Origin: Candidatus Azobacteroides sp.
Lineage (GTDB): Bacteria > Bacteroidota > Bacteroidia > Bacteroidales > WRGA01
Assembly (NCBI GenBank): GCA_021201815.1
Contig: JAJQEC010000107.1
Coordinates: 1 to 32,391, forward strand
Direction of reading: 5' to 3'
DNA length: 32,391 nucleotides
The notes beneath the pieces are model-generated. The model saw only the letters and a program-made list of their open reading frames with translations, searched no databases and was not told where the DNA came from. The stretch's first letter is position 1, and every line of letters starts with the position of its first letter. Positions 22,555 to 31,579 of the stretch are shown here, piece by piece. The position numbers and the translations under genes are program-made.

Positions 22555-24735
22555 TTATTCCTTTTCTAAGGAGTTAAGATAAGAGCGGTGGTTAAGTACC
22601 GCACGAAGCTCGGCATAAGAAAATTCATCGCCGAGCTTTTGTTTTATTTCCGACATGGAAGCTTTTTCTCCGGAAATATCAATCGCTTTTTCTATTGTTT
22701 TTACTTTCTCTTCCGGGACTAATGCATAAACAGATATATCTCCGGTTCTTATATAACCGGACAAATGTCCCTCAATGGTGCTTTGTGCCAGATTACGTTC
22801 CAGACAGATGTCTTCAATGGACTTGCCTTCGCGGAACATCGTAAGGGTTAGTTTGCCGGAAGTTCCTTTTTCCGGTCTTTTCTTTTCGGTTTTCTGATGC
22901 ACTTCTTCCTGTTCAACGGAATCTATTTCTGTGAAATTTATACCTTCTGTCAGAAGAAAATCTCCATAACTAAGATTTCTCAGGCGTAAAAGGAATGATT
23001 TTATTCCTTCCCGTATTTCTCTTGCCGCGCGTACATACTGTTTAACTTTGGAAGCCCTTTTTAGATTATCCAGATGCTCAGTTAGCGGATATAACATGTA
23101 TTCACAAATATCTTTATCAAAGTAAGTGACTGCTTTTTTTATGCGGTCCTTTAACTCGGAAATATCATTTTCCTGTTCATATCTGTTTAAAATACCCTGT
23201 AGCTGGGTTTGAAATTTTCCGGCAATTTCCTGTTGCTGATAAGCTTTTGTTTTCATTTGCATGGCTAATGAAAGTGCAGCTTCCGAATCCGGTAGCTTTT
23301 TTTCTTCTACCAGAGCAGCAAAAGAAGTGCAAAGGTTCAGAAGATACCTCCATTCGAATGTATTGACCAGTCTCTGTCGGAGGAACCTTGGACGTTCACC
23401 CGCAAGAATTTTTTTTAGTTCTTCCGGACTTTTTTCTATTTTGGAAAATTCTACGACATGAGGATCTGTTTTTATACTTGCAGGCGTGATCCTGGATTGT
23501 AAGACAATTCCTTCCAGAGAAGTACACCGACTTAAAGCTACATACACCTGCCCGGCAGCAAAAGCTTGCCCGGCATCAATAACAGCTCGTTCAAAAGTAA
23601 GGCCCTGGCTTTTATGAATGGTAACAGCCCACGCTAACCGGATCGGAAATTGGGTAAACGCTCCCAGTTCTTCCTCCTCGATTTCATTAGATTCTTTGTT
23701 CAGGGTGTACCTTACATTTCTCCAGGTTTCTTTTTCCAGTTCGATTCTTATATTGGAATCAGTAAGTTGTACACAAACCTTTTCATCATCCATATCAATT
23801 ATGGTTCCCAGTTTTCCATTATAATATCTTCGGGGTTCACAGGTATCATTTTTGACAAACATCACCTGTGCTCCCTTTTTCAGACATAATTCCTTTTCTG
23901 TCGGGAGCGATGAATCCGAGAAACTGCCTTTCATTTCTCCCAGATATTTTTTTGGTTTTCCGGGTAGTTTTTCCAGTTCGGAGTTATTAATTACTTCGGT
24001 TTTGTAATTATGAGTGGATAAAACGATATAATTTTCATTTTCAGGTATCGTGAAATCCGGGTTATATCGTTCATTTAATTTTTCTAACGTTGCTTTCGTA
24101 GCTTCATTGTTACGTACCTGATTCAGGATATCAATAAAAGCCTGTTCATTCTGCCGGTATATTTTCTTTAATTCGATATATAAAGGTGGGGATTCTTCTA
24201 CAGCTTTGGCATGGAAAAAGAAAGGTGTTTTGTAGTATTCTTTTAATAGTTCCCATTCCTCATTTTGGGCAACAGGGGGCAATTGATACATGTCGCCAAT
24301 GTAGAGCATTTGTACTCCTCCGAAAGGTAACCGGTTTCTTCGGAAATGCCGGAGGGAAGTATCTATCGCATCCAGTACATCCGCTCTTAACATACTCACT
24401 TCATCAATAATCAGGAGCTCCAGTTCCCGGAACATGTCAATTTTACTTTTATGCATCCGGAAATGATGGGAAAGTTTACGGGCTCCCATTCCGTTTAGGT
24501 CCGGAAGGAAGGGTTCAAAAGGTAACTGGAACAACGAATGAATGGTTGTTCCTCCTGCATTAATGGCAGCCACTCCTGTTGGTGCAGCTACGATTACATT
24601 TTTAGGAGTGTGTGCTTTGATATGACGCAGGAATGTCGTTTTTCCTGTACCGGCTTTTCCGGTCAGGAACAACGAACAGGAGGTATTATTAATTAACTCT
24701 GCGGCTAATCTGAAAATCTCATTGAAATCATCCAT
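22555..24735 (-). CDS. Pif1-like SF1 DNA helicase with C-terminal HTH domain
   Basis: This is a 5'-3' SF1B helicase of the Pif1/RecD2 type, found widely in Bacteroidota and expected to act in DNA repair or replication. I use the ATG at 24735 (MDDFNEIFRL): an AGGAA ribosome site precedes it, and the longer frame (to 24765) starts inside a probable TTTG promoter element. Length is 726 residues. Walker A GKAGTGKT is at 26-33, Walker B DEVS at 111-114, GDMYQLPPV is motif III, and VTIHKSQGLTF and VYVALSR are motifs V and VI. The last 90 or so residues (LTLTMFREGKSIEDICLERNL, then a hairpin wing) match the UvrC-like HTH_40 helix-turn-helix. An HRDC-like helical region lies between. Confidence 0.9.
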   Translation of the reverse strand: MDDFNEIFRLAAELINNTSCSLFLTGKAGTGKTTFLRHIKAHTPKNVIVAAPTGVAAINAGGTTIHSLFQLPFEPFLPDLNGMGARKLSHHFRMHKSKIDMFRELELLIIDEVSMLRADVLDAIDTSLRHFRRNRLPFGGVQMLYIGDMYQLPPVAQNEEWELLKEYYKTPFFFHAKAVEESPPLYIELKKIYRQNEQAFIDILNQVRNNEATKATLEKLNERYNPDFTIPENENYIVLSTHNYKTEVINNSELEKLPGKPKKYLGEMKGSFSDSSLPTEKELCLKKGAQVMFVKNDTCEPRRYYNGKLGTIIDMDDEKVCVQLTDSNIRIELEKETWRNVRYTLNKESNEIEEEELGAFTQFPIRLAWAVTIHKSQGLTFERAVIDAGQAFAAGQVYVALSRCTSLEGIVLQSRITPASIKTDPHVVEFSKIEKSPEELKKILAGERPRFLRQRLVNTFEWRYLLNLCTSFAALVEEKKLPDSEAALSLAMQMKTKAYQQQEIAGKFQTQLQGILNRYEQENDISELKDRIKKAVTYFDKDICEYMLYPLTEHLDNLKRASKVKQYVRAAREIREGIKSFLLRLRNLSYGDFLLTEGINFTEIDSVEQEEVHQKTEKKRPEKGTSGKLTLTMFREGKSIEDICLERNLAQSTIEGHLSGYIRTGDISVYALVPEEKVKTIEKAIDISGEKASMSEIKQKLGDEFSYAELRAVLNHRSYLNSLEKE

Positions 24736-24944
24736 GCTTCCTATATTCTTGAAGCAAAGGTGCACATAATATTTATATTATAAAAGTACTGATAATTAAA
24801 AAAAGAAACCCAAAAGATACATTTTACTCTTCTGGTTGTTTTTCTTAAAAAAGTTCTGACTTTTTGATTTTAATTATCCTTTTATAAAAATATTCGATAA
24901 AGAATGGGATAGAAGAATTCTTAAATGAATCTGTCTATAGATAA

Positions 24945-24980
24945 AAAACCGGTGAGAAATAAAAGTCTCATCGGTTTTTT
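24945..24980. terminator. Bidirectional terminator, mainly for the 567-residue gene
   Basis: AAAACCGGTGAGA (24945-24957) pairs with TCTCATCGGTTTT (24966-24978), one wobble, 8-nt loop. T-runs exist on both strands. It lies 20 bases beyond the minus-strand stop at 25000. Confidence 0.88.
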
Positions 24981-24999
24981 AATTTCTTTGAAGATAGGT

Positions 25000-26703
25000 T
25001 TATTTAATCTCTGCTTTATATAAGAGAGTTTCGGTTATCTTTTCTATATCTCTTTCTTCTTCGGAAGTAGTAATTACTCTTAGCTCTATCAAAATATCAT
25101 TAATTTCAGTAATGTATTGATGATAAGTATAATCCAACTCATCAATTGTCAGTACATACCATTTCTGATTTTTTATTTTGGCTATCCCTGCACGTTTTAC
25201 TCTTCCATCTTCTACCTGACATTCATAAGGAATGTATTGTTTAAGAAAGAATTCTTCTGCCGAGATCTTTTCTTTATTTTCCGGAAGCCATAGTACAATC
25301 TGGTTATATCCACTATTGTCATACGTCATCACCGCTCCGTTAAAATCTTCTTTATCGGAAGAAGAGAGCGCATCTTTGCGGAGTGTAACTTTATACTTGT
25401 TTTTCTTATCATTAATTTGGGGAATATCATATGACGGGTAGGCATATACTGTTTCGAGAGCAGGTATTTGTATGACAGCTTTTGCATCTGGGATATGGCA
25501 TTCGATGAAAGAAACGTTTTTCAAAGAAGCACTTTTATTTAATTTTATTTCAGTATGGGTCATCATACTGTTTAGTGGTTGTATGTTAACTAATTCTGAA
25601 AAGGTCGATGAAGGATATAGCCGGCTGACTTCTTGTTTTTGTGCATCGTCTATGTGAATCTGAGAAAGAATAGTAGAAATAGCATCTATTTCTTTTTCCG
25701 AGACATTCTCAAACAGGAAGATGGCATGGTATTCCTTTGTGGGGATGGAGACGGTAATTGTCGGTAAAGCTCTATTGCCCAATACATGTACGGTTGCAGG
25801 TATTCCACTTACGGGGTAAGTAAAAGTGTGTTGACATTCATCTTTATAGTAATAAATGCCGGTAAATGAATTAATTGTATGTTGGAGGGTTGCTTTATCC
25901 GTTCCGTTCTTTTTGAATGTATATTTCATATTGAAATCATTTTCCCAGAAATAGGCCGCATACTCTTCTTCGGAAATTTCATCCAATGTCACGTATGCAG
26001 ATAATAAAGTAGAAGGATCATGAATCTTAATTTGAGGTGCCTTAATTTCTGCACTCATATCAAAAGGAGTGATAAATGTAAATCCGAGATCGGGATAATT
26101 TGTACTATCTTTTGCATAATAACGAATAGAATGTCTTTCCATACCATCTCTTTTGTCATAAGCATTTAAATAGGCATTATAAGCAGAAGTGGCAGAAGAA
26201 ATGATATCCAGACAACGCTTTTTATCAGCTTCTTCCTGCTGAAGGATGCGGAATGTGATTACCTGTGAATCCACAATCATCTGGTACGATTCTACTTTTT
26301 CTTCTTCAATCTGATCCACCCTGTAAAAATTGCCAAGATCAGAAGAGATTGTATGTTCATCTATTTGTGCTGAACCGAAAGCTGCTGTCCGCAATTCCAG
26401 ACAGGGCTCTTTTGCGTCCGGAGTGATAAAAAAGACACTGTTTATTTTGCTTACGGAATCAGAATAGGAATTATATACCACCATGCCGGACTGAATTAAA
26501 AGCCTGCTTTCTGAATTTTCATTTAAAGAAGGAATATAGAATCCCCAGCCTTCCGGAATATGAATGCTTATATTTGCATTTTCAACACAAAAACTATATT
26601 CATAAGGAAGATAAATATATTGCTTTTCCTGAGGTAACTTTGCATGCAGAAAAGTAGTAAGCATAGCAAAAACGAAAAAGACGAAGGTTTTTGATCGGTT
26701 CAT
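25000..26703 (-). CDS. Large exported protein of unknown function (567 residues)
   Basis: I do not recognise a family. A signal peptide (MNRSKTFVFFVFAMLTTFLHAK) suggests periplasmic or outer location; there is no lipobox and no C-terminal membrane helix. The mature part looks beta-rich and has three similar stretches. Each starts with an IHIPEGW/FTFITPFDMS/IVLWLPENKE-like strand and is followed by Lys/Glu-rich helices with ExxxxDIEKIxETL or EKEIDAISTILSQI, as in repeated PsbP/DUF-like units that act on small ligands or serve as scaffolds. This repeat reading is tentative. It has its own promoter (26747-26754) and terminator (24945-24980), so it is a single-gene unit. Confidence 0.8.
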   Translation of the reverse strand: MNRSKTFVFFVFAMLTTFLHAKLPQEKQYIYLPYEYSFCVENANISIHIPEGWGFYIPSLNENSESRLLIQSGMVVYNSYSDSVSKINSVFFITPDAKEPCLELRTAAFGSAQIDEHTISSDLGNFYRVDQIEEEKVESYQMIVDSQVITFRILQQEEADKKRCLDIISSATSAYNAYLNAYDKRDGMERHSIRYYAKDSTNYPDLGFTFITPFDMSAEIKAPQIKIHDPSTLLSAYVTLDEISEEEYAAYFWENDFNMKYTFKKNGTDKATLQHTINSFTGIYYYKDECQHTFTYPVSGIPATVHVLGNRALPTITVSIPTKEYHAIFLFENVSEKEIDAISTILSQIHIDDAQKQEVSRLYPSSTFSELVNIQPLNSMMTHTEIKLNKSASLKNVSFIECHIPDAKAVIQIPALETVYAYPSYDIPQINDKKNKYKVTLRKDALSSSDKEDFNGAVMTYDNSGYNQIVLWLPENKEKISAEEFFLKQYIPYECQVEDGRVKRAGIAKIKNQKWYVLTIDELDYTYHQYITEINDILIELRVITTSEEERDIEKITETLLYKAEIK

Positions 26704-27111
26704 TTTTTTGTTACTTTTATGGCCATTATTGAATAGGATTTATCTGCAAATATACATAAAAGGATTCCATTGTATTCTAACATGCTCATTTTAATTCTGA
26801 TATTTTTTGTTCCGGAATACAGCCCGGTTTTATTTAATCGGATATTTATTTATTAATCCGGAAAATACTTTCTTTTTTGCGTATGTTTTAAAGAATAATA
26901 TGATCTCTTTGTATGGAAAATGAGCAGGTTTCCTATTATTATATTTCCGGAATAATGAAATATCTTCCTGCTGACAAAAGAGACAGGAAAAAAATAATAA
27001 TATTAAATTGTCAAGAGGAGAAATACAAGGAAAAAATAACTTGGTTTTAGTTAACAAACAATTTCTTATTATAGAATGTTTATACTAAAAAACTAACTAA
27101 ATACCTAGAGA
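26704..27111. other. Intergenic stretch between divergent envelope genes
   Basis: The 408 bases contain the minus-strand promoter of the 567-residue gene at 26747-26754 and, on the plus side, the untranslated region before the META lipoprotein. A minus-strand frame at 26830-27057 is open but AT-driven and not supported. No RNA gene or repeat was recognised. Confidence 0.45.
26747..26754 (-). promoter_or_regulatory. Promoter of the 567-residue exported protein (TATATTTG)
   Basis: TATATTTG on the minus strand matches TAnnTTTG. It lies 44 bases upstream of the start codon at 26703, giving a leader of about 37 nt. Confidence 0.55.
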
Positions 27112-27879
27112 ATGAAGACGCGACAACACATTTTTATTTTATTGATTCTTGGATTGTTTTTTGGCTCCTGTAAAACAAAGACAGAGATTCATAATAGTTT
27201 AAATTCATTGGACTGGTTTGGTACATATACAGGTGTCCTTTCTCCGGTAGATGGTAAGAGCAGGTCTTTTTCCCTGTATGTTTTTGATGATAATACCTAT
27301 AGCATGCAGTCTGCAGAAACAGAAAATCCGCAGCATGTTACTTATTCCGGAGGAAAAATTACCTGGAATAAAGAAGGAAATGAAATGTCTTTGCAGGATG
27401 CGGTAACTAAAAGGTTATTAACGTTCCGGGTTCAGGAAAATCGGCTTGTTTATATAAAAGAAAATGGTAAAAAGGTTTTTGATACCGGAGGTATGAATGT
27501 ATTAAATAAAATTTCCATGGAAGATATTACGGAAAAATACTGGAAACTGATAGAGGTAGGTGGTAAAATGATAACGATGGATGCTTCAATGAACCGGGAA
27601 CCTCATATTATACTTAAAAGGGAAAATCATCAAGTGACAGGTACAACCGGATGTAACTCCTTTAGCGGAATATATGAAATAGGACCGGGAAATAGAATCG
27701 TATTTTCTAAAATGGCTGCTACATTAATGGCTTGCATAAATATGGATGTAGAAAGAGATTTATTAAATGCATTGGAAATATGTGATAACTATACAATATC
27801 TACTGATGGGAATATATTATCTTTAAATAGAGGAAGAATGGTTCCATTAGCTCGTTTTGAAGTAGTTTATTTGAGATAA
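27112..27879 (+). CDS. Lipoprotein with NlpE N-terminal-like and META domains
   Basis: This is a predicted outer-membrane lipoprotein. It has 255 residues with a lipobox (LFFGSC, C20). Residues about 35-125 resemble the NlpE N-terminal domain (WFGTYTGVLSPVDGKSRSFSLYVFDDNTYSM...). Residues about 135-255 form a META/HslJ domain, with YWKLIEVGGK, TGTTGCNSFSGIYEI and KMAATLMACINMDVERDLLNAL as its hallmarks. This pairing is common in Bacteroidota and is linked in other bacteria to envelope stress or copper response (NlpE) and to heat or antibiotic stress (HslJ). Role here is inferred. The NlpE CxxC motif is not obvious. A terminator follows 25 bases after the stop and overlaps the end of comEC on the other strand. 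Confidence 0.87.
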   Translation: MKTRQHIFILLILGLFFGSCKTKTEIHNSLNSLDWFGTYTGVLSPVDGKSRSFSLYVFDDNTYSMQSAETENPQHVTYSGGKITWNKEGNEMSLQDAVTKRLLTFRVQENRLVYIKENGKKVFDTGGMNVLNKISMEDITEKYWKLIEVGGKMITMDASMNREPHIILKRENHQVTGTTGCNSFSGIYEIGPGNRIVFSKMAATLMACINMDVERDLLNALEICDNYTISTDGNILSLNRGRMVPLARFEVVYLR

Positions 27880-27904
27880 AAGGGTAACATCAGAATTACT
27901 TCAG

Positions 27905-27938
27905 GCGCATCCTGCATTTTTGTATGGATGCGCTTTTT
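27905..27938 (+). terminator. Terminator after the META lipoprotein gene
   Basis: GCGCATCC and GGATGCGC form a perfect 8-bp stem with a 13-nt loop, followed by five Ts. It lies 25 bases after the stop and overlaps the last bases of the convergent comEC gene. Confidence 0.9.
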
Positions 27939-30018
27939 ATTGTATATTCTTTATTTTCAGGTATCCCTTTTCCGATATGTCATAATAGGAGATATTTTCC
28001 TGCTTACATTCTTGTTTTATCATATCTGTGACGTAACCGGAAAGAGATGCGTCCAACAAAATTTTTTCCGGAACAATATAAGATAACAAAGAAGAAAGAG
28101 GTAAGCTACATCCTTTTGCAATTAAAAGGTAGTTTACCTTTAACGGATAGGAGGGAGGATAATAAGAAGCAAGTTCATTGCTCTTTACCAGATAAATAGA
28201 GGTGTTTTTATACTGTATGTAATTTTCATGGTAAACTACATGTGCGTTGCTAAAAGTTGAAGTTAGAAGTAAAGGGGCTTTTACCTTATTTTTTATCCAT
28301 TCATCTTTTGCAAGAAAATAAGTTTGAGATGGATTTTCAGTTAGTAAATAATTGGTATGTCCATCTATTAAGTTTATTCCCGGAGTTCCTTTTTGCCGGT
28401 AAAAGATGATATATGATTGAGTTTCTGTCTGGTAAGTTTTTATGATAGTGGATATAAGTAATCCGCTTATACCTATAAGGAAAAAATAAATTCCCCATAT
28501 CCTCTTTTTCAAAAGAAAATATACCAGATTTATGATAATCAGGAAAAGGGTAAGTACTTCCAGAGGATGTATCCATATATTCCGGAAAGATGCACCTGGT
28601 AAATATTCAATCGTAGACACACCGGTTTTTAAAAACGTTACTATGTAAACGAGTATGTCTTTTAAGATATGAAAATTTCCCCCTATAAATTCTGCTATCA
28701 GGATAATGCTGGTATTTATCAGGATTAGGTAAGTTAAAGGTATCACTAATAAATTTGTCAGAATAAAATAAGTAGGGAATTGGTGGAAATAATACAAGAC
28801 AAAAGGAAAAGTCCCAGCCTGTGCTGTTATGGAAACTGTTACCAGGGACCATACGGCAGAAAGAAACCGTTGTTTGACGGGGATTAATTTTTGTAAATAA
28901 GGATTTAATATTACAATGGAAGCTACAGCGGAATAACTTAGCTGGAAACTCACATCGAATAAATAATACGGGTTATATAAAAGCATGCAGAAAGCTGCAA
29001 TACAAATGGAATTAAAAGTAGAGTTGCGTTTGTTCAATATAGTTGCTATCAGACTTATGGAAAACATGCAGGTAGCCCTTATGACGGAAGGAGATAATCC
29101 TGTAATAAAAGCAAATCCCCAAAGAATAAGAATAATAAAAGTATATTTTATTAATCTTGTTTTCAGGTTATTTCTTTGAAAAAATGACAATAAAAAACCT
29201 GTAAACATAAAAATAATTCCTACATGTAAACCACTTACTGCCAGAATATGACTGGCACCGGTAACCGAAAAAGTATTTTTTATTTCAGGAGTTAAATCAT
29301 TCTTATATCCTAATGTGATAGCGGATAAAATGGCTTTTTCATCTTTATCCAGCGGTAAGGTATCGAAAATATCCAATAATTTCTTTCTACATTGTAATGC
29401 TTTGTATCTTGGATTAAAAGGGATTTGCTTACGGGTTTTAAAATAGTTATTTTCTTTTATGTAAGAGATCCCCGAAATCCCTTGTTGTTTCAGATAAAAA
29501 GCATAATTAAATTCCGTAGGATTCTTATTTTCCTCCGGCGGTTTTATGCTTGCACAAATAATTAATTCTTCTCCGGGCTGTAGATTTCCGGTGTAGTCAT
29601 TTTTAGGCAGGTAAGCGATAATATTCCTTTTTATCGGAAAATAAGAGGAGTCCGTTATGACTGCCATCACTTTTAATTTACATAATACGGTAGTATTTTT
29701 CTCAATAGGATCTTCAATAAGACGAGTTAGGTAGGTACATTCCTGTTCCGAAAAATTCCAGACGGTTTTCTTATCCTGAATAGTAAAAATAAATGTACCT
29801 GTCGCCAGAAAAAACAAAATAATGGCAATCCCGAATAGACCTCCGAATATAAACCGATTCCGGTAAGTCAATGAAAAATGGGATAAGAGAAAAACACAGG
29901 ACAAAACTAAAAAAGAAAAAAAGAAGAAATCCCATTGTATGTAATATTGAAGTAAAATACCTGCTATCAAAGGGATCAGAAAGCGTAAGAAAGGAGCTTT
30001 ATCGATGATAACAGGCAA
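27937..30018 (-). CDS. comEC: ComEC/Rec2-family DNA-uptake membrane protein
   Basis: ComEC forms the inner-membrane channel for single-stranded DNA in natural transformation. The 693 residues contain two N-terminal TM segments, a DUF4131 OB-like region (about 95-200), and the competence domain with hallmark LAVSGLHVG (259-267) followed by many TM segments to about 520. The C-terminal soluble part (530-693) sits where a metallo-beta-lactamase domain lies in Firmicute ComEC, but the HxHxDH zinc motif is absent, so it is either a degenerate or a different domain. Such shortened forms are usual in Bacteroidota. It is 12 bases downstream of rpe and probably co-transcribed with it. Natural competence of this organism is not shown. 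Confidence 0.9.
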   Translation of the reverse strand: MPVIIDKAPFLRFLIPLIAGILLQYYIQWDFFFFSFLVLSCVFLLSHFSLTYRNRFIFGGLFGIAIILFFLATGTFIFTIQDKKTVWNFSEQECTYLTRLIEDPIEKNTTVLCKLKVMAVITDSSYFPIKRNIIAYLPKNDYTGNLQPGEELIICASIKPPEENKNPTEFNYAFYLKQQGISGISYIKENNYFKTRKQIPFNPRYKALQCRKKLLDIFDTLPLDKDEKAILSAITLGYKNDLTPEIKNTFSVTGASHILAVSGLHVGIIFMFTGFLLSFFQRNNLKTRLIKYTFIILILWGFAFITGLSPSVIRATCMFSISLIATILNKRNSTFNSICIAAFCMLLYNPYYLFDVSFQLSYSAVASIVILNPYLQKLIPVKQRFLSAVWSLVTVSITAQAGTFPFVLYYFHQFPTYFILTNLLVIPLTYLILINTSIILIAEFIGGNFHILKDILVYIVTFLKTGVSTIEYLPGASFRNIWIHPLEVLTLFLIIINLVYFLLKKRIWGIYFFLIGISGLLISTIIKTYQTETQSYIIFYRQKGTPGINLIDGHTNYLLTENPSQTYFLAKDEWIKNKVKAPLLLTSTFSNAHVVYHENYIQYKNTSIYLVKSNELASYYPPSYPLKVNYLLIAKGCSLPLSSLLSYIVPEKILLDASLSGYVTDMIKQECKQENISYYDISEKGYLKIKNIQ

Positions 30019-30030
30019 ATCTTTTTCCGA

Positions 30031-30681
30031 TTAGAGTGTTTTTAACTGGTGAATAGTTTTCATCGGGTCGGGAGATTTAAAGACATAACTTCCTGCAACT
30101 AAGACATCTGCTCCGGCATCTAATAGCTGTTTGCCTGTTTCCATATTTACCCCTCCGTCTACTTCAATTAAAGTAGAGAGATTTTTTTTAAGAATCATTT
30201 CTTTAAGTTCTGCTACCTTCTCTAGAGAATGGGTGATAAACTGTTGTCCTCCGAAGCCGGGATTGACACTCATAATAAGTACCATGTCCAGTTCCTGAAT
30301 AATATCTTCGAGCAGATGTACCGGACTATGAGGATTAAGAGTGACAGAAGCATTCATTCCCGCCTCTTTTATTTCTTCTACTACACGGTGCAGATGAATA
30401 CAAGCTTCGTAATGAATACTCAGGGTATGAATATTATATTCTTTAAATCGGGAAATAAACTTTTCCGGTTGGACAATCATCAGGTGAACATCCAGTGGCT
30501 TTAGGCAGGTTGTTTTTGCAACTTCCAGAATAGGAAATCCGAATGATATGTTAGGCACAAATACTCCATCCATTATATCAAGATGTAACCAGTCTGCTTC
30601 AGAACGGTTGATCATTTCTATGTCTGTTTGTAAATTTTTAAAATCGGCAGACAATAAAGACGGAGATACTTTGTGGTTCAT
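30031..30681 (-). CDS. rpe: Ribulose-phosphate 3-epimerase
   Basis: This enzyme interconverts ribulose 5-phosphate and xylulose 5-phosphate in the pentose phosphate pathway. The 216 residues match the family length. The metal-binding residues sit at their usual places: H33 and D35 (HLDIMDG), H66 (DVHLMI) and D175 (EVDGGV). The phosphate-binding VNPGFGGQ (139-146) and VAGSYVF motifs are also present. A -7 element TATCTTTG on the minus strand (30702-30709) lies 21 bases upstream of the start, giving a short leader. comEC follows after 12 bases, a pairing seen in other Bacteroidota. Confidence 0.96.
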   Translation of the reverse strand: MNHKVSPSLLSADFKNLQTDIEMINRSEADWLHLDIMDGVFVPNISFGFPILEVAKTTCLKPLDVHLMIVQPEKFISRFKEYNIHTLSIHYEACIHLHRVVEEIKEAGMNASVTLNPHSPVHLLEDIIQELDMVLIMSVNPGFGGQQFITHSLEKVAELKEMILKKNLSTLIEVDGGVNMETGKQLLDAGADVLVAGSYVFKSPDPMKTIHQLKTL

Positions 30682-30701
30682 AATGTTAAAATTATTTGCT
30701 A

Positions 30702-30709
30702 CAAAGATA
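30702..30709 (-). promoter_or_regulatory. Promoter of rpe-comEC (TATCTTTG)
   Basis: TATCTTTG on the minus strand matches TAnnTTTG exactly and lies between the terminator of the sigma-factor unit and the rpe start. No clear -33 TTTG is present because that position falls in the terminator hairpin. Confidence 0.6.
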
Positions 30710-30713
30710 TATA

Positions 30714-30746
30714 AAAAAGCTTTTCCTATTTTTGGAAAAGCTTTTT
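30714..30746 (-). terminator. Terminator after the sigma-factor and small-protein genes
   Basis: AAAAAGCTTTTCC (30714-30726) pairs perfectly with GGAAAAGCTTTTT (30734-30746) around a 7-nt loop. It overlaps the stop codon of the 57-residue ORF and ends in a T-run on the minus strand. It separates that unit from rpe. Confidence 0.88.
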
Positions 30747-30918
30747 AACTTTTTAATTTAAAACGAAAGGGCTTTTTTTTAACCTTTTCAGTATTAGCAA
30801 CTTGATATACTCGTGCAAAATTTTTCAAAAAATTCAGTGTATTTTTCTGAGGGCCAGGTTGAATTTTTTCTCTTTTAGTTGCAATATCATCATCATTTGT
30901 AAAAGTTTTCATAGGCAT
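30745..30918 (-). CDS. Small basic protein (57 residues) downstream of the ECF sigma factor
   Basis: A short minus-strand ORF reads MPMKTFTNDDDIATKREK, then QPGPQKNTLNFLKNFARVYQ, and ends in a Lys/Arg/Phe tail (KKKPFRFKLKS). A second ATG two codons in (30912) is an equally good start. The TLNFLKNFARVYxV segment resembles short proteins often encoded beside ECF sigma genes in Bacteroidales, though I cannot verify this by search. It sits 67 bases after the sigma-factor stop and is closed by a terminator that overlaps its stop. It has no signal peptide or membrane helix and is too short to be a classical anti-sigma factor. Function unknown. Confidence 0.75.
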   Translation of the reverse strand: MPMKTFTNDDDIATKREKIQPGPQKNTLNFLKNFARVYQVANTEKVKKKPFRFKLKS

Positions 30919-30985
30919 ATTTTCATTTATAATTTACCTAATTAACGTACAAATAATGTGTTTATTACATCAGATTATAATTTTT

Positions 30986-31579
30986 TTAGTTAAAAGACAA
31001 AGTAAGATTGTTTTTTTCCGCCATTTTGCGCATATTCATTATGGCATAACGCATTCTTCCCAGCGCTGTATTTATACTTACTCCGGTAAGATCAGCAATT
31101 TCTTTGAAAGAAAGATTCTTATAATAACGTAATACCACTACTTCCTTTTGGTTATCCGGCAGTACCTCTACCAGTTTCCGGACGTCGGAACATATCTGCT
31201 CTTTAATCATCCAGTCCTCAACAGTCTGGTCATAGTAGTTAATATTATTCAGCAAATCTACTTCTTGTTGATCATTTGATACGGTATTCTCATTCTTTTC
31301 CTGTCTGAAATGGTCAATAATGAGATTGTGGGCAATACGGATAATCCAGACAGGAAATTTTCCATTTTCAGTGTATCTTCCTTGTTTTAAGGTTACAATA
31401 GCCTTAACAAAGGTCTCCTGAAAAATATCTTCTGTTAGGACTTTGTCTCTTACGATAAAGAAAATATAGGAATATACTTTATTTTTATAACGTTGAAGGA
31501 GGATATCAAATGCCTCATTTTCACCATTCATATACAAACCTACCAATTCTTCATCACATAGTTTTGATAAAGGCTTCAT
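30986..31579 (-). CDS. ECF (sigma-70 region 2/4) RNA polymerase sigma factor
   Basis: This is an extracytoplasmic-function sigma factor that directs RNA polymerase to a specific promoter set. The 197 residues have region 2 (about 18-90: FDILLQRYKNKVYSYIFFIV, DIFQETFVKAI, PVWIIRIAHNLIIDHFR) and region 4 (about 130-190: LPDNQKEVVVLRYYKNLSFKEIADLTGVSINTALGRMRYA) joined by an acidic linker. The region 4 helix-turn-helix is intact. No membrane anti-sigma gene follows; instead there is a 57-residue ORF. Stand-alone ECF sigmas of this type in Bacteroidales are linked to growth or stress; target genes cannot be seen here. Confidence 0.93.
   Translation of the reverse strand: MKPLSKLCDEELVGLYMNGENEAFDILLQRYKNKVYSYIFFIVRDKVLTEDIFQETFVKAIVTLKQGRYTENGKFPVWIIRIAHNLIIDHFRQEKNENTVSNDQQEVDLLNNINYYDQTVEDWMIKEQICSDVRKLVEVLPDNQKEVVVLRYYKNLSFKEIADLTGVSINTALGRMRYAIMNMRKMAEKNNLTLSFN

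Noticed and set aside
26830..27057. 75-residue minus-strand open frame between divergent envelope genes
   Set aside because: Phe/Lys/Ile-rich product typical of AT-rich noncoding DNA, no promoter or ribosome site, and no recognisable motif.
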